From contig JBOGJI010000117.1 in the NCBI GenBank assembly GCA_050747865.1, positions 1-25,691 on the forward strand: a DNA stretch of 25,691 nt, written 5' to 3'. Positions 23,706-25,691 of this stretch are shown here, piece after piece. This stretch comes from JBOGJI01 sp050747865 (lineage in GTDB: Bacteria; Acidobacteriota; Thermoanaerobaculia; Multivoradales; JAHEKO01). The notes below the pieces were generated by a model. That model searched no databases. It was not told where the DNA came from and saw only the letters and a list, made by a program, of their open reading frames with translations. How positions within the stretch are numbered: the first letter of the stretch is position 1; each line of letters starts with the position of its first letter. The position numbers and the translations under genes were made by a program.

Positions 23706-23735
23706 GTTCTAACACTCCGCACCGAACTCCGTCAA
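23706..23735 (-). promoter_or_regulatory. Promoter of the act-cox operon
   Basis: On the - strand TTGACG (23735-23730), an 18-base spacer and TAGAAC (23711-23706) form a plausible housekeeping promoter. Transcription would start near 23700, giving a leader of about 77 bases before the actC ATG. Its presence argues that actC is the true first gene of this operon rather than an internal gene cut off from actA and actB. Confidence 0.5.
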
Positions 23736-23792
23736 GGACACGGGCGGTCTTCGTACGGGCGGTCTCGACACAGGCGGCCTTGCATACAACAC

Positions 23793-24423
23793 CTATCGTC
23801 GTCGAGGGACCTTGCAATCAGCCGATCTCTCTGCACTCCGCCAGCGGCCGAGGTCGAGCAACACCGGCGCGAACTGGGGGTCGATCTCGTCGGGTGCGTG
23901 CCGCCAGATCGACAGCGCGCGGTGCATGATCTACTCCGCGGCCGATCGGTCGCCCAGCGCCTCCTCGATGAGCCCGAGATTGACGAGGCTAGAGGCCAAG
24001 ACCGGATCGAACGCGTCGTTCTCCCGTGCTCGCTCCAGGATCGCCACGGCCCGCCGATAGCTGCCCCGGGCCTCGCGCAGGCGGCCCTCCGCGATCAAGA
24101 GATTGCGGAGAGCGTTGACGGTGATGGCCAGCCGGTCGTGATCGGGGCCGTACGCGCCCTCCAGGATGGCGAGGCTGCGTCGGTACATCGCTTCGAGGCC
24201 CTCCCTCCAGCCTCCCGCGCTTGAGGCGAATCGTTGCCAGATCGCTCAGCACGTACCCGACGCGGGGATCTCCAGGCCGCAGCTCGCGCTCGTAGATGTT
24301 GGCGACCCGCCGGTAGAGTCGCTCAGCCCGCTCGAGGTCGCCTGTCTCCGACTGCAGGCTCCCCAGGGTATGGAGGAGCTGCGCCGCCGGCACGGAGTTG
24401 CGTCCCGAGAGCTCCTCCTGCAA
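23793..24423 (-). pseudogene. TPR-repeat protein remnant with frameshift and in-frame stop
   Basis: Tetratricopeptide repeats are spread over two frames. The first piece reads LLHTLGSLQSETGDLERAER, then LYRRVANIYERELRPGDPRV and LSDLATIRLKRGRLE. After one extra base in the C/T run at about 24199-24208 the next frame continues GLEAMYRRSLAILEGAYGPD, LLIAEGRLREARGSYRRAVA and LASSLVNLGLIEEALGDRSA. A TAG (23933-23931) then stops it. The same frame goes on in TPR style (IMHRALSIWRHAPDEIDPQF, APVLLDLGR) to a TAG at 23795-23793. Such repeats usually form the C-terminal half of bacterial kinase- or CHAT-linked proteins. The N-terminal part is missing, so this is a decayed fragment. The left end of coding homology may reach slightly beyond 24423. 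Confidence 0.8.
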
Positions 24424-24467
24424 CCGCCGATCGTCCCAGCCTCTTTCCGCAAAGCGACCAGAAGGCC

Positions 24468-24683
24468 ATGACGGAATCGCCGAAGGACGCCACCGGGCCT
24501 CCAGGCGCCCGGCCCGGTCTCAAGTCCGAACGCATAGGTGCCCGGCTCACCGGCGCGCAGATCGACATCCGCCTGAGTGCCCTGCCCGGCTGGGAGGTCG
24601 TCGACGGCGAGTCGGCACTGCGGCGCACTGTCGAGTTCCCCTCCTTGCGAGACTTCGCCCTTGCCACCAGAATCCGCGCCTGA
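24468..24683 (+). pseudogene. Truncated pterin-4a-carbinolamine dehydratase (PCD/PhhB)
   Basis: A 71-residue frame with AGAAGG before its ATG. Residues about 24-69 match the start of the PCD family: ARLTGAQIDIRLSALPGWEV, then VDGESALRRTVEFPSLRDFA and LATRI. The frame then ends at RA followed by TGA. The family is normally 95-115 residues. The missing second half holds the catalytic H-H-P motif that dehydrates 4a-hydroxytetrahydrobiopterin, so this piece cannot be active. The break lies at about 24670-24690. From there leftward on the other strand the DUF3368 gene reads through it. It is divergent from the TPR remnant by 44 bases. It is best explained as a gene cut by insertion of the neighbouring toxin module. 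Confidence 0.72.
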
Positions 24684-25113
24684 ACTCCGCTGCATCGCAC
24701 AAAGCGCTTGCCGCATCGCGGCCGGCGGCCTTGGACCTGAGGAGCACACCAAGGGTGCCGGTGAGCGTGAGTCCAAGCCGCCGCGCGTGTCGGCGGCCGA
24801 GCCGCTCATCGACGATCACCAGTCTCGCGTCGAGCTCCTGTGCGAGGGCAATCACCTCTGCCTCTCCCCGATCCAGGTCCGAGAGCAGATCCGCGCGGCG
24901 TGGGTCCATCAAGGGCACCGTGAGAATCCAACTCACTTCGGGCACGTCTACCATTCCGAACCGCCGTCGCGTGTCCTGAAACACTTCCGAACGTACAGCC
25001 TCTGGGATGGTCACGTCTCCGTAGAGGCGCCGAAGAAGGTCAAGATGATCGATCAGAGCGAGGGCAATGATCGGCGTGGCGTTGACGACGACGGGGCGAT
25101 CCGGCTCAGGCAT
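24547..25113 (-). CDS. DUF3368 PIN-like toxin candidate with a read-through tail
   Basis: A 188-residue protein of the DUF3368 PIN-like family, regular partner of UPF0175 proteins. The core runs from PDRPVVVNATPIIALALIDH (metal-binding Asp replaced by Asn in the first motif, as is common in this family). It continues through VTIPEAVRSEVF and LDRGEAEVIALAQELDARLV to IVDERLGRRHARRLGLTLTG and TLGVLLRSKAAG. Homology fades after EFRRGFWWQG, at about 24655. The last ~36 residues (basic, RRGTRQCAAVPTRRRRPP) are the antisense of the PCD fragment and do not look like family sequence. The ATG at 25113 overlaps the UPF0175 stop by eight bases. The toxin role is by association and not proven for this family. 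Confidence 0.8.
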   Translation of the reverse strand: MPEPDRPVVVNATPIIALALIDHLDLLRRLYGDVTIPEAVRSEVFQDTRRRFGMVDVPEVSWILTVPLMDPRRADLLSDLDRGEAEVIALAQELDARLVIVDERLGRRHARRLGLTLTGTLGVLLRSKAAGRDAASALCDAAEFRRGFWWQGRSLARRGTRQCAAVPTRRRRPPSRAGHSGGCRSARR

Positions 25114-25363
25114 TGGCCAGGTCGCTCTCCAGCTCGTCCGGGTCGACGCCGACTGGCGACAGACCAAAGCGGTGGAGGGAAAGCATGAACTCGACCCTGG
25201 ACATACCCGCCAGCTCGGCGGCTCTGCCGGTGGACACGCGCCCGAGCTCGTAGAGCTTCGTCGCGAGAAGCAGGCGCGCCTCGGCTGCGAACTCTTCCGG
25301 ACTTTCCTTGAGGGAAAGGAGGAGATCGTCAGAGAAGGGGATGGTGAGCTGGTGCGTCGACAC
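25106..25363 (-). CDS. UPF0175 family antitoxin candidate
   Basis: An 85-residue protein of the UPF0175 family. THQLTIPFSDDLLLSLKESP and FAAEARLLLATKLYELGRVS form the N-terminal half. GRAAELAGMSRVEFMLSLHR is a helix-turn-helix-like segment, and FGLSPVGVDPDELESDL is the conserved ending. These small proteins nearly always precede a DUF3368 gene, as here, and are thought to act as its antitoxin and DNA-binding partner. GTG at 25363 (GGGAG nine bases upstream) is taken as start, since it gives V/M-S-T-H-Q-L-T-I; a TTG at 25384 would add seven residues. It lies about 60 bases after the broken atpC. Confidence 0.82.
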   Translation of the reverse strand: MSTHQLTIPFSDDLLLSLKESPEEFAAEARLLLATKLYELGRVSTGRAAELAGMSRVEFMLSLHRFGLSPVGVDPDELESDLANA

Positions 25364-25424
25364 TGGACGGGTCTCCCGAGGCAACCGAAGCGTCCTCGCG
25401 GTAGTCGCCTCGAAGCCTGCTTGC

Positions 25425-25559
25425 CTATGCTATCAACGACTGAGGCCCCTCAGGGAGCGAGGCGGGCGGGCGCGGGCGGAGGCGACGGCGCGGGCCTCGG
25501 TCTTCGAGGACCACCCGCTCGGGGGTGACGACGGAGAGGTGGAAGCTGGGCTCGGCCAT
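25425..25559 (-). pseudogene. atpC: Truncated ATP synthase epsilon subunit
   Basis: A frame of 44 codons starts 3 bases after the atpD stop. Its first 20 residues (MAEPSFHLSVVTPERVVLED) are a normal epsilon N-terminus. It then continues with arginine/proline-rich sequence (RGPRRRLRPRPP) and stops at TAG 25427-25425. Dropping one C in the GACCGAGG at about 25497-25502 would restore EARAV, which fits the family for a few more residues, but after that no epsilon sequence is found in any frame. The family is about 130-140 residues, with the beta-sandwich and the helical hairpin that contact gamma and the c-ring; almost all of that is missing. This is either a real deletion at the toxin-module border or an assembly junction. 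Confidence 0.75.
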
Positions 25560-25562
25560 CGG

Positions 25563-25691
25563 CTAGGCGGCTTCCATCTTCTCCGCCCGCTCCGCCGCCT
25601 CCTCGATGGCGCCCACGTACATGAACGCCTGATCGGGCAGATGGTCCCACTGGCCCTCGCACAGCTCGTCGAAGGAGCGGATGGTGTCGGT
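25563..25691 (-). CDS. atpD: ATP synthase F1 beta subunit, C-terminal end (partial)
   Basis: The frame enters from the right edge and covers the last 42 residues plus the TAG at 25565-25563. TIRSFDELCEGQWDHLPDQA then FMYVGAIEEAAERAEKM is the conserved C-terminal end of the catalytic beta subunit of F1Fo ATP synthase (compare the usual 'G.YDHLPEQAFYMVG.I' pattern). The rest of the gene, and presumably the other F1 genes, lie beyond the window. atpC follows after 3 bases, as in normal atp operons, but is broken. Confidence 0.92.
   Translation of the reverse strand, partial: TDTIRSFDELCEGQWDHLPDQAFMYVGAIEEAAERAEKMEAA

Noticed and set aside
23931..23933. TAG read through or recoded (for example pyrrolysine) in the TPR gene
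   Set aside because: The same gene also carries a frameshift and lacks its N-terminus. TAG is used as a normal stop by atpD and the subunit IV gene.
25438..25453. CTGAGG-CC-CCTCAG repeat near the atpC break as a recombination site
   Set aside because: It is short, with a loop too small to fold well, and no second copy was seen at the other border near 24680.
1..25691. CRISPR arrays, tRNA or rRNA genes, insertion sequences
   Set aside because: No spaced direct repeats, no tRNA or rRNA sequence and no transposase-like frame were recognised on either strand.

Overview
This is a GC-rich (roughly two thirds G+C by eye) bacterial chromosomal window. The organism is probably a Gram-negative soil or sediment bacterium of the Acidobacteriota or a similar phylum. 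That is inference from an alternative complex III/cytochrome oxidase operon, a periplasmic tricorn-type protease, a secreted sulfatase-fold lipoprotein, an outer-membrane barrel and a MetH-free accessory mix; no rRNA or other phylogenetic marker is present. No tRNA, rRNA, CRISPR array or transposase was found.

Left part (1-9480). The tail of an unidentified gene is followed by a small secreted protein and a terminator. Then come a secreted ChaN/EreA-fold protein (-), a GlcD-type FAD oxidase (-), a translationally coupled pair on + (M48 metalloprotease lipoprotein and sulfatase-fold lipoprotein), and a convergent 1118-residue tricorn-like S41 protease (-).

Middle (9700-15300, all +). This holds a PLP-dependent decarboxylase, an RHH/MazF toxin-antitoxin pair with a readable promoter and operator, an O6-methylguanine methyltransferase, a PEP mutase/isocitrate lyase family enzyme, a glycolipid-binding-domain protein, a DUF1801/YdeI protein and a Phd/VapC pair. 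A beta-barrel outer-membrane protein follows on the - strand.

Respiratory operon (23735 down to 16503, -). A promoter near 23706-23735 is followed by actC, actD, actF, coxA, coxC, a subunit IV gene, a two-part membrane protein with a CSVC motif, and coxB. Nearly all junctions overlap or are very close. The quinol-handling and core membrane parts of alternative complex III (ActC, D, F) are therefore fused at operon level to a haem-copper oxidase. The haem and iron-sulfur subunits ActA, ActB and ActE are absent here; actD and actF overlap, so actE has no room. The operon encodes no CxxCH haem c site. CoxA keeps the D-pathway residues but has lost the K-pathway lysine.

Right end (23793-25691) is a scar-like region. 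It holds a TPR pseudogene (-, frameshift plus in-frame stop), a truncated pterin-4a-carbinolamine dehydratase (+), an UPF0175/DUF3368 toxin-antitoxin-like pair (-), an ATP synthase epsilon gene cut after about 20-28 residues (-), and the last codons of atpD (-). The toxin module lies exactly between two convergent genes that have both lost their 3' ends, as expected if it was inserted there with deletion. A chimeric assembly would look the same and must be excluded.
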